From: Roseibium sp. | GTDB taxonomy: Bacteria; Pseudomonadota; Alphaproteobacteria; Rhizobiales; Stappiaceae | DNA: 64,000 nucleotides | Direction: 5' to 3' | Assembly (NCBI GenBank): GCA_017643925.1 | Contig: JAEPML010000013.1 | Coordinates: 62,001-126,000, forward strand | Shown here: positions 49,536-58,034 of the stretch, one piece after another | Layout of the letters: each line of letters begins with the position of its first letter | Numbering within the stretch: the stretch's first letter is position 1 | Position numbers and translations under genes: made by a program | The notes under the pieces: model-generated | Databases searched by the model: none | What the model was told of the DNA's origin: nothing | The model's input: the letters and a program-made list of their open reading frames with translations, nothing else

Positions 49536-50420
49536 TCAGGAACGGGCGGCGATCGCATCGGCAATGGCAATCACCCGCTTGCCCATCTCCGCATGTAGCC
49601 GCTCTACCATCTTTCCGTCCACCTGAATTGCGCCCTTGTCGGCATTTTCAGGCAGGTCGAACACGTCATTGATCTTGCGGGCCCAGTCAACTTCGGCTTC
49701 CGAGGGACTGAAAGCCTCATGGCAGGCCGCAATCTGCTTCGGATGGATCAGTGTCTTGCCGTCCATGCCCATCTGTGCACCCTCGGCACATTCGGCAGCA
49801 AACCCTTCCTCGTCCTGAAACGCGTTATAGACGCCGTCCAGAATGTCGATCCCACCGGCCCGTGCCGCCGCGACGCAGGTCATGAGCCAGGGCATCATTG
49901 CGAAGCGGCCCGGCGTCAGCTGCGCACGGGTTTCCTTGGCCAGATCATTGGTGCCCATCACGAAACAGGCCAGCCGCACCTCCGGGTCCTTGCCGCAAGC
50001 CCCGATTGCAGCGGCATTCAGCATGGCTTCCGGTGTCTCCATCATCGCCCACAGTTTCAGATCACCGGAAGCACCATGAACCGACAGCATATGCGCGACC
50101 CGCTGCAGATCGGCAGGTGAATTGACTTTCGGCACCAGGATCGCATCCGGATTTGCAGCAACGGCTGCCTTCAGATCGTCTTCTCCCCAGGGACCATCGA
50201 GACCATTGATGCGAATGACCACCTCGCGTTCGCCATAGCCACCAGCGGTCACCGCTTCGCTGATCTGCTTGCGGGCCAGATCCTTCGCGTCCGGCGCGAC
50301 GGCATCTTCGAGATCCAGAAGCAGGCAATCAACATCGAGTGTTTTCGCCTTTTCCAGTGCACGGGCATTGGAACCGGGCATATAGAGCGCTGAACGGCGC
50401 GGTCTGAGCGGTGCAGTCAT
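49536..50420 (-). CDS. HpcH/HpaI-type CoA ester lyase (CitE-like)
   Basis: The 294-residue TIM-barrel protein has RRSALYMPGSNARALEKA at the N terminus, the metal-site region LLLDLEDAVAPDAK, VVIRINGLDGPWGEDDL, and MMETPEAMLNA with the second metal ligand. These match the L-malyl-CoA/beta-methylmalyl-CoA and citramalyl-CoA lyases, CitE-like without citF/citD partners. The reaction is likely malyl- or citramalyl-CoA cleavage, possibly in acetate or glyoxylate metabolism. A DUF1737 gene follows after 19 nt. Confidence 0.88.
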   Translation of the reverse strand: MTAPLRPRRSALYMPGSNARALEKAKTLDVDCLLLDLEDAVAPDAKDLARKQISEAVTAGGYGEREVVIRINGLDGPWGEDDLKAAVAANPDAILVPKVNSPADLQRVAHMLSVHGASGDLKLWAMMETPEAMLNAAAIGACGKDPEVRLACFVMGTNDLAKETRAQLTPGRFAMMPWLMTCVAAARAGGIDILDGVYNAFQDEEGFAAECAEGAQMGMDGKTLIHPKQIAACHEAFSPSEAEVDWARKINDVFDLPENADKGAIQVDGKMVERLHAEMGKRVIAIADAIAARS

Positions 50421-50507
50421 TGCAGGATCTCCGGTAACAGATCGTTATTTGCGCTCAACCTAGTCGATCCTTCGCAATTGCGAAATCCGCCGAAGGGGGA
50501 ACAACCA

Positions 50508-51422
50508 TCAGGCCGCTGCACGCTTCCTGAAAATCATGTCCCTGGCAGCGATAACGGCCCCCAGGGTGATCGCAACACAGGCCAGACCCACCGAAATCGT
50601 GAGGTCACCGAAGCCGAAAGCGATCAGGAGAAGCGTCGAAAGTAGCGGCGCGGAATAGGCAGCGGCACCCAGGACCTGAATGTCTCCCCGTTTCACGCCG
50701 ATATCCCAGGTGAAGAAGGCGAGACCGATCGGAAAGAGCGCCAACGCCACAACGGACGCCCACTGCATTGCGCCAGCCGGCCAGACCGTTTCCTCCATCA
50801 GGACATGGCTGACGCCGGAGAGCAGCGCCGTCATGAGACAAAACCCCGCAACGGCTTCCGTCGGCACGGCTCCCAACCGCCGCGAGAGGACCGAATAGCT
50901 GGACCAGAACAGCGAAGAAGCGATGGCCGCGCCATAGCCGAGCGCGGATCCACCTGCAAAGTCGATCCCTTCGCCGCCGGTAATCAGCAGCGCGGCACCT
51001 GCCAGCCCGAGGATTGTGCCGATCACGTGATGGATGCGCAAATGCTCCCCGGGCAGAAATGCCGAGAAGACGACAATCAACAGAGGCCAAGTGTAGTTGA
51101 TAAGATTCGCTTCGACCGGTGGCGCGTTCCGAATGGCAGTGAAATAGAAGAAGTGAAACCCGAAAAGACCGACCGTACCGAAGGCCCAGACGCGAAAGGG
51201 TTGGCGCAGGAGCCTGAGCTTGCCGCTGAGCATCAGCCAGACAAGGGCAATCGACCCGGAGATCCCAAAGCAGAGGGCATTCAGCAACAGCGGTGGCACC
51301 TGGCCGGAACCGGCACCGAACAGCCCAAGCGTTGCCCACATCAGAACAGCGCTCAATCCGATCAGTGTCGCCTTCAGCCTTGCCCCGTCTGCCATGCCCG
51401 TTCCCGCTTCGATTTGCGGCAT
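50508..51422 (-). CDS. EamA / DMT-superfamily transporter
   Basis: The 304-residue protein has about ten transmembrane segments in two EamA halves (LIGLSAVLMWATLGLFGAGS, FHFFYFTAIRNAPPVEANLI, and later AIASSLFWSSYSVLSRRLG). Such proteins export metabolites or amino acids; the substrate is unknown. A second ATG at 51395 would remove nine residues (before MADGARLKATL); neither start has a strong SD. It stands alone, upstream of the CoA lyase by 87 nt and divergent from the GNAT gene. Confidence 0.9.
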   Translation of the reverse strand: MPQIEAGTGMADGARLKATLIGLSAVLMWATLGLFGAGSGQVPPLLLNALCFGISGSIALVWLMLSGKLRLLRQPFRVWAFGTVGLFGFHFFYFTAIRNAPPVEANLINYTWPLLIVVFSAFLPGEHLRIHHVIGTILGLAGAALLITGGEGIDFAGGSALGYGAAIASSLFWSSYSVLSRRLGAVPTEAVAGFCLMTALLSGVSHVLMEETVWPAGAMQWASVVALALFPIGLAFFTWDIGVKRGDIQVLGAAAYSAPLLSTLLLIAFGFGDLTISVGLACVAITLGAVIAARDMIFRKRAAA

Positions 51423-51555
51423 CGCTCATCGCATGAAAACAACTTCAACGAAAGAGACAAAGTGTACGCCGAAATTGATTCAGGTCCTTGATCCCGATCC
51501 GCGTTTCGGGACATGTTGAGGGTCAATTCCATGACCTGCCAAATCCGGGGACTTC

Positions 51556-52017
51556 ATGACAACGACGGAAATCAGGACAATCGGGGCGGACGACGCCCAC
51601 AAGCTTGCCCCTCTTATCGCAGAAAACGCACAGGCGCTGAGACGTGGTGCGCCGCGCCGGCCGGACGACTATTACGCCGAGTTGATTCTCGGCGACAAGA
51701 CCGCAGAAGTTCTGGGCGCGTTCCAAGACGAGGAACTGATCGGGTTTGCCGTCTATTTCGACCTGCCCGAGCTGATCACCGGTCTGCGCATGGGCCAGCT
51801 CGATCATATCTACGTTCATCCGGACCATCAGAACCAGGGCATCGGTCGCAAGATGATCGAAAGTCTGGCGGAAGAAGGCAAGAAACGCGGCTGGCTGCAT
51901 CTGCGCTGGATTGTGCCGGGCAAGAACACCCCGGCGGTTGCGCTTTACGAGAAAATCGCGGAGCCCGACCATCAGAAGAGTTACATTATCCCGATCGACC
52001 GATTGGCTGGCGACTGA
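51556..52017 (+). CDS. GNAT-family N-acetyltransferase
   Basis: The 153-residue protein has the GNAT core: the beta-4 strand and acetyl-CoA loop in IYVHPDHQNQGIGRKMIESL (Q/R-x-x-G-x-G/A pattern) near residue 95, then LHLRWIVPGKNTPAVALYEK. The substrate is not known. It is divergent from the EamA gene and convergent with DUF2125; a large hairpin follows six bases after its stop. Confidence 0.9.
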   Translation: MTTTEIRTIGADDAHKLAPLIAENAQALRRGAPRRPDDYYAELILGDKTAEVLGAFQDEELIGFAVYFDLPELITGLRMGQLDHIYVHPDHQNQGIGRKMIESLAEEGKKRGWLHLRWIVPGKNTPAVALYEKIAEPDHQKSYIIPIDRLAGD

Positions 52018-52023
52018 CATCCC

Positions 52024-52081
52024 AGACACCGCGTGTGCCTGACGCACGCCATTTGGCGCTGTTCAGGTCCTCGCGGTGTCT
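52024..52081. other. Modular 58-nt hairpin between convergent genes
   Basis: AGACACCGCG (52024-52033) pairs perfectly with CGCGGTGTCT (52072-52081). Inside, CCTGA (52038-52042) pairs with TCAGG (52063-52067) and CGCCA (52047-52051) with TGGCG (52054-52058). The three stems are separated by two symmetrical 4x4 internal loops. A weak GTTT follows. It may be a bidirectional terminator, a palindromic repeat element or a small RNA. Confidence 0.7.
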
Positions 52082-52120
52082 GTTTACATTGGCCTCGACG
52101 TTAGCGTGGGTCCGCTTCAC

Positions 52121-53170
52121 TCAGCTGCCGACCTGAAACAGGGGGGGGATCTTGCCCAGAGGCAGAAACCCCAGACGCACGGAACCCTGCTCCAGCGCGA
52201 CAGGCAGCGTGATGGTGGCAACACCCTCAACTTCGACTGCAGCCGGTTTCAGACTGTTCACAATGTTCTCGATCATCGCATAGGAATTGTCGTTGGGCGG
52301 GAAAAGCGGCTTCAGGGCGGCCAGCAACGCATCGGCTTCGACAAGTGAAATCTCGAGATTGCCCGAAAGCGTCCCGTCACCTCCAACGACAAGGTCACCG
52401 CTGGCATTCACGCGGCTGTCGCCGACCAGGGTTTCCAGAAGAACCAGCCTGACAGGCAGGGCGCCTTCGCTGATCTGGACCAGCGTCGCCAGATCCATCC
52501 CGGCCATCATGCCCGAACCGCCTTCGATCTGGACATGTCCCCGCATTTGCAGCGGCGCTTGAAGTTCGGGAAGTGAGAGCAGCTTCAACCCGTCAACGGA
52601 GGCAAAGCCTTCAAGCGTTTCAGGAGCACCCGGCGCGGTGCGAAGGTGAATTTCGGCTTTGTCGGCTTCAAAGACCCCGGAAGAAAAAGCATCCTCGAAG
52701 GCAGCTTCGGGCTTGTCTATGACAGCATCAACTGCACCAAGCCCGCTGGACGCAAACTTGATACTGGCCCTGGCCGTGTCCCATGTCAGGTTGCCGGCCG
52801 CGCCGCGAATGGGAATTGCAACCGAAGCCGGTGCCTTGGCTTCAAATATCACGTGCCAGGGATTATAGACCAGCGCGACTGCGTTCAGCCCTTTCAGTTT
52901 TCCTGCCGATCCCAGGCGGTCCTGGGACGTCAGGTCGTCGCAATGCACCTCATAGCGGAACGGGTAGCCTGCGATGCCGAGCTCGGAACAGGCGACTTTG
53001 AGGCCCGTTCGTTCCATCCCATCGAGCTGAGACGCGATCTGCCCGGACAGAATGGAACGTCCGTAGAGCCAGGCACCCGACCATCCCGCGGCAACCAGAA
53101 TGATCACGGCGATCAGCAGGAAATAGCGGCGTTTCGTTCGGTTGGTCGATTTGATCTCGGTCTGGGACAC
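52121..53170 (-). CDS. DUF2125 domain protein
   Basis: The protein has a cytoplasmic basic start, one membrane anchor (YFLLIAVIILVAAGWSGAWL) and a long periplasmic DUF2125 region (CSELGIAGYPFRYEVHCDDL, NPWHVIFEAKAP, ASGDLVVGGDGTLSGNLEIS). The function is unknown. The frame is open to an ATG at 53272, but those 34 residues look non-coding; I chose the GTG at 53170 (VSQTEIKSTNRT), giving 349 residues, with only moderate certainty. A run of eight C on the coding strand lies 11 codons before the stop. It is convergent with the GNAT gene. Confidence 0.75.
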   Translation of the reverse strand: MSQTEIKSTNRTKRRYFLLIAVIILVAAGWSGAWLYGRSILSGQIASQLDGMERTGLKVACSELGIAGYPFRYEVHCDDLTSQDRLGSAGKLKGLNAVALVYNPWHVIFEAKAPASVAIPIRGAAGNLTWDTARASIKFASSGLGAVDAVIDKPEAAFEDAFSSGVFEADKAEIHLRTAPGAPETLEGFASVDGLKLLSLPELQAPLQMRGHVQIEGGSGMMAGMDLATLVQISEGALPVRLVLLETLVGDSRVNASGDLVVGGDGTLSGNLEISLVEADALLAALKPLFPPNDNSYAMIENIVNSLKPAAVEVEGVATITLPVALEQGSVRLGFLPLGKIPPLFQVGS

Positions 53171-53285
53171 GGGCGGTTTTCTTTTCGGTTGTGCCAGGTT
53201 CGATCTGTCGAAGCCTGAAAGGTGGCATTGATTAGACCAGCGGGGATTGTTATCTCCGCATCTGCATAACATGTGACAGGTCGAT

Positions 53286-53816
53286 ATGAGCGATTTTTGG
53301 GTTTTTGGCTACGGGTCTTTGATGTGGAACCCGGGTTTTGATCATCTGCGGCAGGCTCCGGCCCTGTTACGTGGTGCACACAGGTCTTTGTGTGTCTATT
53401 CCTGGGTGCACCGGGGAACACAGGAAAACCCGGGGCTCGTCTTCGGTCTGGATAACGGCGGTGCGTGCAGGGGCATGGCATACCAGGTTGCGGAAGACAT
53501 CTGGCCGCGGACGCTGGAATATTTGCGCGCCCGGGAACAAACGACAATGGTCTACAAGGAGCACTGGCACGCCATCGAACTCGATGGCGGTGAAAAGGTG
53601 CAGGCGCTTGTTTACATGGTGGACCATGATCACCCACAATATGCCGGTGCCTTGCCGCTGGAAGAGCAGCTTGAGATCGTGACAGGCGCTGTCGGCAAAT
53701 CCGGGGCCAACCCGGAATATGTGATCAACACGGCGGCGCATCTCGACGAGATGGGCATTCCGGACACCGGCCTGGCCTGGCTTTCTTCCCGCCTCAGGGA
53801 TTTGCCCGGAACATAA
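53286..53816 (+). CDS. Gamma-glutamylcyclotransferase (ChaC-like)
   Basis: ChaC-type enzymes cleave glutathione to 5-oxoproline and Cys-Gly. The 176-residue protein opens with the family signature FWVFGYGSLMWNPGF, followed by RSLCVYSWVHRGTQENPGLV, the catalytic glutamate region LEYLRAREQ and VQALVYMVDHDHPQYAG. It is divergent from DUF2125 and ends before a strong hairpin terminator. A glutathione role also suits the unlinked gloB in this window. Confidence 0.92.
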   Translation: MSDFWVFGYGSLMWNPGFDHLRQAPALLRGAHRSLCVYSWVHRGTQENPGLVFGLDNGGACRGMAYQVAEDIWPRTLEYLRAREQTTMVYKEHWHAIELDGGEKVQALVYMVDHDHPQYAGALPLEEQLEIVTGAVGKSGANPEYVINTAAHLDEMGIPDTGLAWLSSRLRDLPGT

Positions 53817-53872
53817 GTGGAAATTTCATTGGCTTGTCCGCCTGGCGAAAACGCGGACGCGTTCCCAATGAC

Positions 53873-53912
53873 AAAAAAGAAAGGCCACGCGATGAGCGTG
53901 GCCCTTTCTTTC
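53873..53912. terminator. Bidirectional intrinsic terminator
   Basis: GGCCACGC (53883-53890) pairs perfectly with GCGTGGCC (53896-53903), loop GATGA. Both flanks are A/T-rich: an A-run at 53873-53878 and CTTTCTTT after the hairpin. It lies between the convergent cyclotransferase gene and the small secreted protein. Confidence 0.85.
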
Positions 53913-53936
53913 GGATTGTATGCGGTTCTGTCTGTC

Positions 53937-54293
53937 TTACTGACGGGCAAAACCAGGCTTTGAAGTGCCGTTCCAGTCACCAATGAATTCCAGGATCGGC
54001 AGAGTGCCCTGGCGGGAAGCGATCTTGGCATTGGAAGCTGCCTGCTGGCGGGCCGTGAAACGCTCTTCACCATTGTAGCTGCCTTGAACCGGCAGGATCA
54101 GGAGGCGGTTGCCGCGTGCATCTTCAAGTGCCTTTGCGTTTGCAATCTGCTGTTGGCGGACGGAAACCGGCTTGTCACCATTCAGGTCACCAACGGTGTC
54201 GTCCGGATCAAAGGCAAAGGCGCTGGTTGCAGCAGCTGCGGAAACAAAGGTAGCCGCGATTACGGAAGAAACGATTTTTCTGGTCGTACGCAT
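53937..54293 (-). CDS. Small secreted protein with an internal duplication
   Basis: The 118-residue product has a signal peptide (IVSSVIAATFVSAAAATSAFA) and two imperfect copies of a unit of about 30 residues, each with the pattern x-R-Q-Q-x3-N-A-K and L-x-I-L followed by x-N-G (VRQQQIANAKALEDARGN and ARQQAASNAKIASRQGTL). I recognise no family. The mature protein is probably periplasmic. The frame is open to 54452, but the ATG at 54293 has GGAG at about 6 nt. A good promoter candidate lies about 110 nt upstream, in an AT-rich region. Confidence 0.75.
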   Translation of the reverse strand: MRTTRKIVSSVIAATFVSAAAATSAFAFDPDDTVGDLNGDKPVSVRQQQIANAKALEDARGNRLLILPVQGSYNGEERFTARQQAASNAKIASRQGTLPILEFIGDWNGTSKPGFARQ

Positions 54294-54674
54294 AAGTAAC
54301 TCCACTTCTGAGGTTTCAATTAGGTGCTTCGGCCGATCGGCTGTCCGCATCCTGTTTGCGTTGTTGCAAACCCAAAGTGGGGATCGTTTTTCAGAAAAAA
54401 ACATGTATAACACAGGCGTGAACACATGTTTACTTGATAAAATACTTATCACAGCGCCGTGTTATTTCGTTTATAAGCAATAAAAATGTAAATAAATAAC
54501 ATTAAGGTCAAAATTGAGTTTTAGTTGTATATTTTTACTTAAAACATGAAAAAGTAAGAGCCGTCATCCGATTTGTCAGAAGCACTTCCCGACGAAAATT
54601 GAACAGACGCAAGTTCATCGGGTCACGACAAGCTGGTCCTCGCCGCGTCAACACAATGAAAACCCTGCCAACGA
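54294..54674. other. 381-nt AT-rich intergenic region
   Basis: This is the longest gap in the window. The part from about 54400 to 54560 is far more AT-rich than its surroundings, with TAAATAAATAACATTAAGG-type sequence. It holds the promoter of the small secreted protein and a GATAA-AATAC-TTATC dyad near 54436. I see no ORF with a good start and no clear terminator for plsC. Confidence 0.75.
54404..54432 (-). promoter_or_regulatory. Candidate promoter for the small secreted protein
   Basis: On the minus strand TAAACA (54427-54432) and TATACA (54404-54409) are 17 nt apart, close to sigma-70 consensus. Transcription would give a leader of about 105 nt. Confidence 0.5.
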
Positions 54675-55451
54675 CTATGCAGGATGCGCGTTCTTCAAGG
54701 CGTCGACTTTTTCAAGTACCGGCGACGGGTTTGCGACTTTGCGGGCTTCCTCGATCAGACCGTTGCTGGCAGTCTCGATCCTTTCGACCATTTCCTGATG
54801 GAAAGCATCGGGACGCAGCCCGGGTTCGATCGGTGGCAGGATCTCGACGATCACCGTTCCCGGATAGACGACCCACGATGCCCGGGGCCAGTAAAGCCCG
54901 GCATTGTGTGCGAGCGGCACCACTGGGCACTCCAGATCCCTGTAGAGATGTGCGATGCCGTACTTGTATTTCGGTTCAGCGCCTGCCGGCCGCCGGGTCC
55001 CTTCCGGAAAAATCAGGATCTGCCGCTTTTCGTCAATTGCTTCCTTGGCGGCTTCCATCATGGCCGCCAGCGCTTCGCTGCGTTTGCCGCGGTTGATCGG
55101 GATCTGTTTGAACTTGGCGGTGTACCAGCCGAAGATGGGTATCCAGCGCAGTTCGCGCTTCAAGATGAAGGTCGGGCTTGAAAACAGCGGTATGAGCGAG
55201 ACTGTTTCCCAGGCGGACTGGTGTTTCATCGCTATGATGCATCCGCCTTCAGGAATGTTCTCCCGCCCTCGAACTTCCACCTTGAGGCCAACTGTCAGCC
55301 GCATAATGAGCTGAAGCACCTGCGACCAGACCGGAACGACCCACCATCCCCATTTGCGCGGCAGCAACATCACCGGTGCGAACAGGATCATCAGGAAGAA
55401 GGTGACAGAGTAGAAAAGCACCTGGAACAGGGTTGAACGCAGAATGAGCAT
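54675..55451 (-). CDS. plsC: 1-acyl-sn-glycerol-3-phosphate acyltransferase (PlsC-like)
   Basis: It acylates lysophosphatidate to phosphatidate at the inner membrane. The 258-residue protein has an N-terminal hydrophobic region (VLFYSVTFFLMILFAPVMLL), the acyltransferase box in AMKHQSAWETVSLIP, where the usual H-x4-D is H-x4-E, and the glycerophosphate motif ILIFPEGTRRP near residue 150. The frame extends to 55511, but the ATG at 55451 gives a natural membrane start. It is the last gene of ftsE-ftsX-ydcF-plsC, 70 nt after ydcF. Confidence 0.88.
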   Translation of the reverse strand: MLILRSTLFQVLFYSVTFFLMILFAPVMLLPRKWGWWVVPVWSQVLQLIMRLTVGLKVEVRGRENIPEGGCIIAMKHQSAWETVSLIPLFSSPTFILKRELRWIPIFGWYTAKFKQIPINRGKRSEALAAMMEAAKEAIDEKRQILIFPEGTRRPAGAEPKYKYGIAHLYRDLECPVVPLAHNAGLYWPRASWVVYPGTVIVEILPPIEPGLRPDAFHQEMVERIETASNGLIEEARKVANPSPVLEKVDALKNAHPA

Positions 55452-55521
55452 GGCACCTGAAATCTGTATGGGGCGAGGTGAGCCGCCGATGTTCCACCGC
55501 CGGTTCGCCACCTGACAAATG

Positions 55522-56229
55522 TCAGCTCACGCTCCTCACGGCAATTCGAAGTCGGGCGACGATATACTTCACATATTCCCGCATGAGAAGCCGGAACGTT
55601 GTCGGCTCCTTGTACCAGTCGGAAAAATTGAGGTCCTTGGAGAAGACAGGATAGGCAATCAGGTCGACATCCGGCAGGGCACCGGACAGTTCGGCCCTGG
55701 CCCGGGGCAGGTGATAGGCACTGGTGACAACCAGCAAGGACTTGAACCCGTTCTTGCGCACCCACGCAGCCGTCTCACTGGCGTTGCCTGCAGTATTGAG
55801 AGCATGACGATCCAGTTCGACGCTGCCTCTTTCCAGTGGCATGTTCGACGAGGTGACAGCGGCAAGCTGCTCACGCGTCGTGCCCGGATGCACGCCTGAA
55901 ATCAGCAGGCGGTCGGCATTGCCTTCTTCCAGCAGCCTGACGGCTTCGCTGACACGTGCCTGGCCGCCCGTGAGCACGACGATGGCATCCGCATTGGTCG
56001 TCACCGGCACTTCGGAACTGGCGACCTTATGTGCGAAGAAAAGAAAATGGCCGGATGCTCCGGCGATCAGCGCCGCGATCATCGACACGATGAGAATGCG
56101 CAGACCGACCCGCTTTTTCCGTACCGCCTGTGACCCCTGCTCTTTCGGCTGCGCAGAAGCCTGCCGCTCCGAAACGATCGGAACGCTATCTTCCAGGGCA
56201 GGGTCTACAGCGGTATCAGCGTTTGTCAT
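55522..56229 (-). CDS. YdcF / DUF218 family protein
   Basis: The 235-residue protein has a charged N-terminal tail (VSERQASAQPKEQGSQ), one membrane anchor (ILIVSMIAALIAGASGHFLF) and a DUF218 domain: NADAIVVLTGGQARVSEA, LLISGVHPGTTREQLAA and LLVVTSAYHLPRARAEL. DUF218 proteins are linked to envelope polysaccharide metabolism; activity is unproven. The frame is open to 56481, but the ATG at 56229 begins a sensible N terminus. It lies between ftsX and plsC. Confidence 0.88.
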   Translation of the reverse strand: MTNADTAVDPALEDSVPIVSERQASAQPKEQGSQAVRKKRVGLRILIVSMIAALIAGASGHFLFFAHKVASSEVPVTTNADAIVVLTGGQARVSEAVRLLEEGNADRLLISGVHPGTTREQLAAVTSSNMPLERGSVELDRHALNTAGNASETAAWVRKNGFKSLLVVTSAYHLPRARAELSGALPDVDLIAYPVFSKDLNFSDWYKEPTTFRLLMREYVKYIVARLRIAVRSVS

Positions 56230-56282
56230 GCGGCGACTATGGTAGTTGATTCGGCCATTTTCGCGGCATTGTGATCGAAAAA

Positions 56283-57323
56283 TCAATCCACTTTTGCCAA
56301 ATGTGCCTTGACGGCCAGACCCGACGTTATTGCGGTCAGGATTGCAACCAGGAACACAACTGCGAAAACACCGAAATATCCGGGCAAGCTGACGGAGACA
56401 GTGCCAAAGAGGGCAGACAACTGGTCCGAACTGGCCTGGCCGGAACCACGACGGGTCAGAACGTCCAGAAGGATGAAGCACAAGACCGCCGCCACGCCGC
56501 CCGAAACGCCCCCCTTCAGCCCCAACATAAGGAAGTGCCGTTGAAATTCGCGCGCGATGAAACCGTCCTCTGCCCCGACAAAATGCAGCACTGAGACAAC
56601 GTCTTTGTTGCCCGCCATGGCTGATTGCGTGGCAAAAACGACACTGAGCACCATTGACCCCAGGACAAGAACCATGATCGCGACACCGCCCGCAACAACC
56701 GCACCCGCCATGGCCGCAAGCCGCGAAGTCCAGACCGAGTGGTCATCCACGCTCGCACCGATGACCTTCTGAGAAACCATCGTCTTGAGCTGCGTGAGAT
56801 TCAGAAGACCCGGATCGTTGACGGTAATCTGGATAAGCCTCGGCACCGGCAGCCCATCCAGCTGCAAGCCCTCTCCAAGCCAGGGCTCCAGCAGGGTCTT
56901 GGTTTCAGCGTCTGAAAGGGCACGCACCGATTCGATTCCGGAGAACTCCTGTGCCAGCGCCACCGCCTTGTCGATTTCCCGCACCATGTCGACGCCCTCG
57001 GTGGGCCGGATCTGGATCGTAATTTCGCGTACAAGATCGTTTTGCCAGGCATCGGCCGCATCCCAGACCACGGACACTGCACCGACAGTCAGGCACGCCA
57101 GAAAGCTCATGATGGCCACAACAAGCGTCAGCGCACGTCCCGCAACCGATTGTGGTGGCACGATGGCTGCCGCCGGCCTGAGTTTTGCCTCGTCGCCCGT
57201 CTCGGCTTTCTTCGGCTTCGCGCTTGCCTTGCGCTTCACTCGCTTGGTCTTCCCCGGTCGCCGAGGTGGTTCGACGGCGACGGCCGGTGCCTGCGTTTCA
57301 TTGTTGTCTTCGGACTGGGCCAT
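56283..57323 (-). CDS. ftsX: Cell division protein FtsX
   Basis: FtsX is the membrane partner of FtsE; together they activate septal peptidoglycan hydrolases. The 346-residue protein has a basic cytoplasmic head of about 60 residues (KRVKRKASAKPKKAE), a first helix (ALTLVVAIMSFLACLTVGAV), a periplasmic domain (ITIQIRPTEGVDMVREIDKA) and three further helices (MVLVLGSMVLSVVFATQ, GVAAVLCFILLDVL, FGVFAVVFLVAILTAI). It starts 8 nt after the ftsE stop. The four-helix layout is as expected. Confidence 0.94.
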   Translation of the reverse strand: MAQSEDNNETQAPAVAVEPPRRPGKTKRVKRKASAKPKKAETGDEAKLRPAAAIVPPQSVAGRALTLVVAIMSFLACLTVGAVSVVWDAADAWQNDLVREITIQIRPTEGVDMVREIDKAVALAQEFSGIESVRALSDAETKTLLEPWLGEGLQLDGLPVPRLIQITVNDPGLLNLTQLKTMVSQKVIGASVDDHSVWTSRLAAMAGAVVAGGVAIMVLVLGSMVLSVVFATQSAMAGNKDVVSVLHFVGAEDGFIAREFQRHFLMLGLKGGVSGGVAAVLCFILLDVLTRRGSGQASSDQLSALFGTVSVSLPGYFGVFAVVFLVAILTAITSGLAVKAHLAKVD

Positions 57324-57331
57324 ACCACCGC

Positions 57332-57997
57332 CTAATCAAAAATCGAAAGGCGTCCGTCGGCCAGAACCATGCGCCGGGCATCCACCTGTTCCAGCAAAGC
57401 GATATCGTGGGTCGCTATGACTACGGAAGTTCCAAGTTTGTTCAATTCAATGAAAAGACGCAACAGCCGCCGCGCCAGAGGCGGATCCACATTCCCGGTA
57501 GGCTCATCCGCCAGCAACACCTCCGGACGGGTGATCAGCGCTCTTGCGATCGCTGCCCGCTGCTTTTCACCTCCCGACAGGACGGGAGGCAACACGTGCA
57601 TGCGGTCGCCCAGGCCGACCCATTTCAGCAGGTCGATCACATCCGACCGATATTCCGATTCCTCTTTGCCGATCACCCGAAGCGGCAGCGCCACATTCTC
57701 GTAGGTGGTCAGGTGATCCAGAAGACGGAAGTCCTGAAACACGACACCGATCTTGCGCCTGAGCTTTGGAAGCTCGTTTTTTTCGATCACGCTGAGATCC
57801 CGGTTGAAAACCTTGATCAGGCCGCGCGTCGGCCGCAGGGACATGAAAAGCAGGCGGATCAGGCTGGTCTTTCCTGCTCCGGAGGGCCCGGTGAGAAACT
57901 GGAAAGACTGCGGCTCGATCTGAAATGTCAGGTCCTGCAGGATCTCCGGCCCCATGCCATATCTCAATCCCACATTTTCAAAGCGGATCACAAACAT
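57332..57997 (-). CDS. ftsE: Cell division ATP-binding protein FtsE
   Basis: This is the ABC ATPase of the FtsEX complex. The 221-residue protein has Walker A LTGPSGAGKTSLIRLL near residue 38, the Q-loop in GVVFQDFRLLDHLTTYENVA, the signature LSGGEKQRAAIARAL and Walker B VLLADEPTGNVDPPL followed by the H-loop VVIATHDIALL. It leads the ftsE-ftsX-ydcF-plsC series. The gap to the divergent zinc-ribbon gene contains a TTAA-N7-TTAA box. Confidence 0.96.
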   Translation of the reverse strand: MFVIRFENVGLRYGMGPEILQDLTFQIEPQSFQFLTGPSGAGKTSLIRLLFMSLRPTRGLIKVFNRDLSVIEKNELPKLRRKIGVVFQDFRLLDHLTTYENVALPLRVIGKEESEYRSDVIDLLKWVGLGDRMHVLPPVLSGGEKQRAAIARALITRPEVLLADEPTGNVDPPLARRLLRLFIELNKLGTSVVIATHDIALLEQVDARRMVLADGRLSIFD

Positions 57998-58034
57998 AAC
58001 TCCTGTTGATAGACCGAACGCTATAGCCGGGCCG

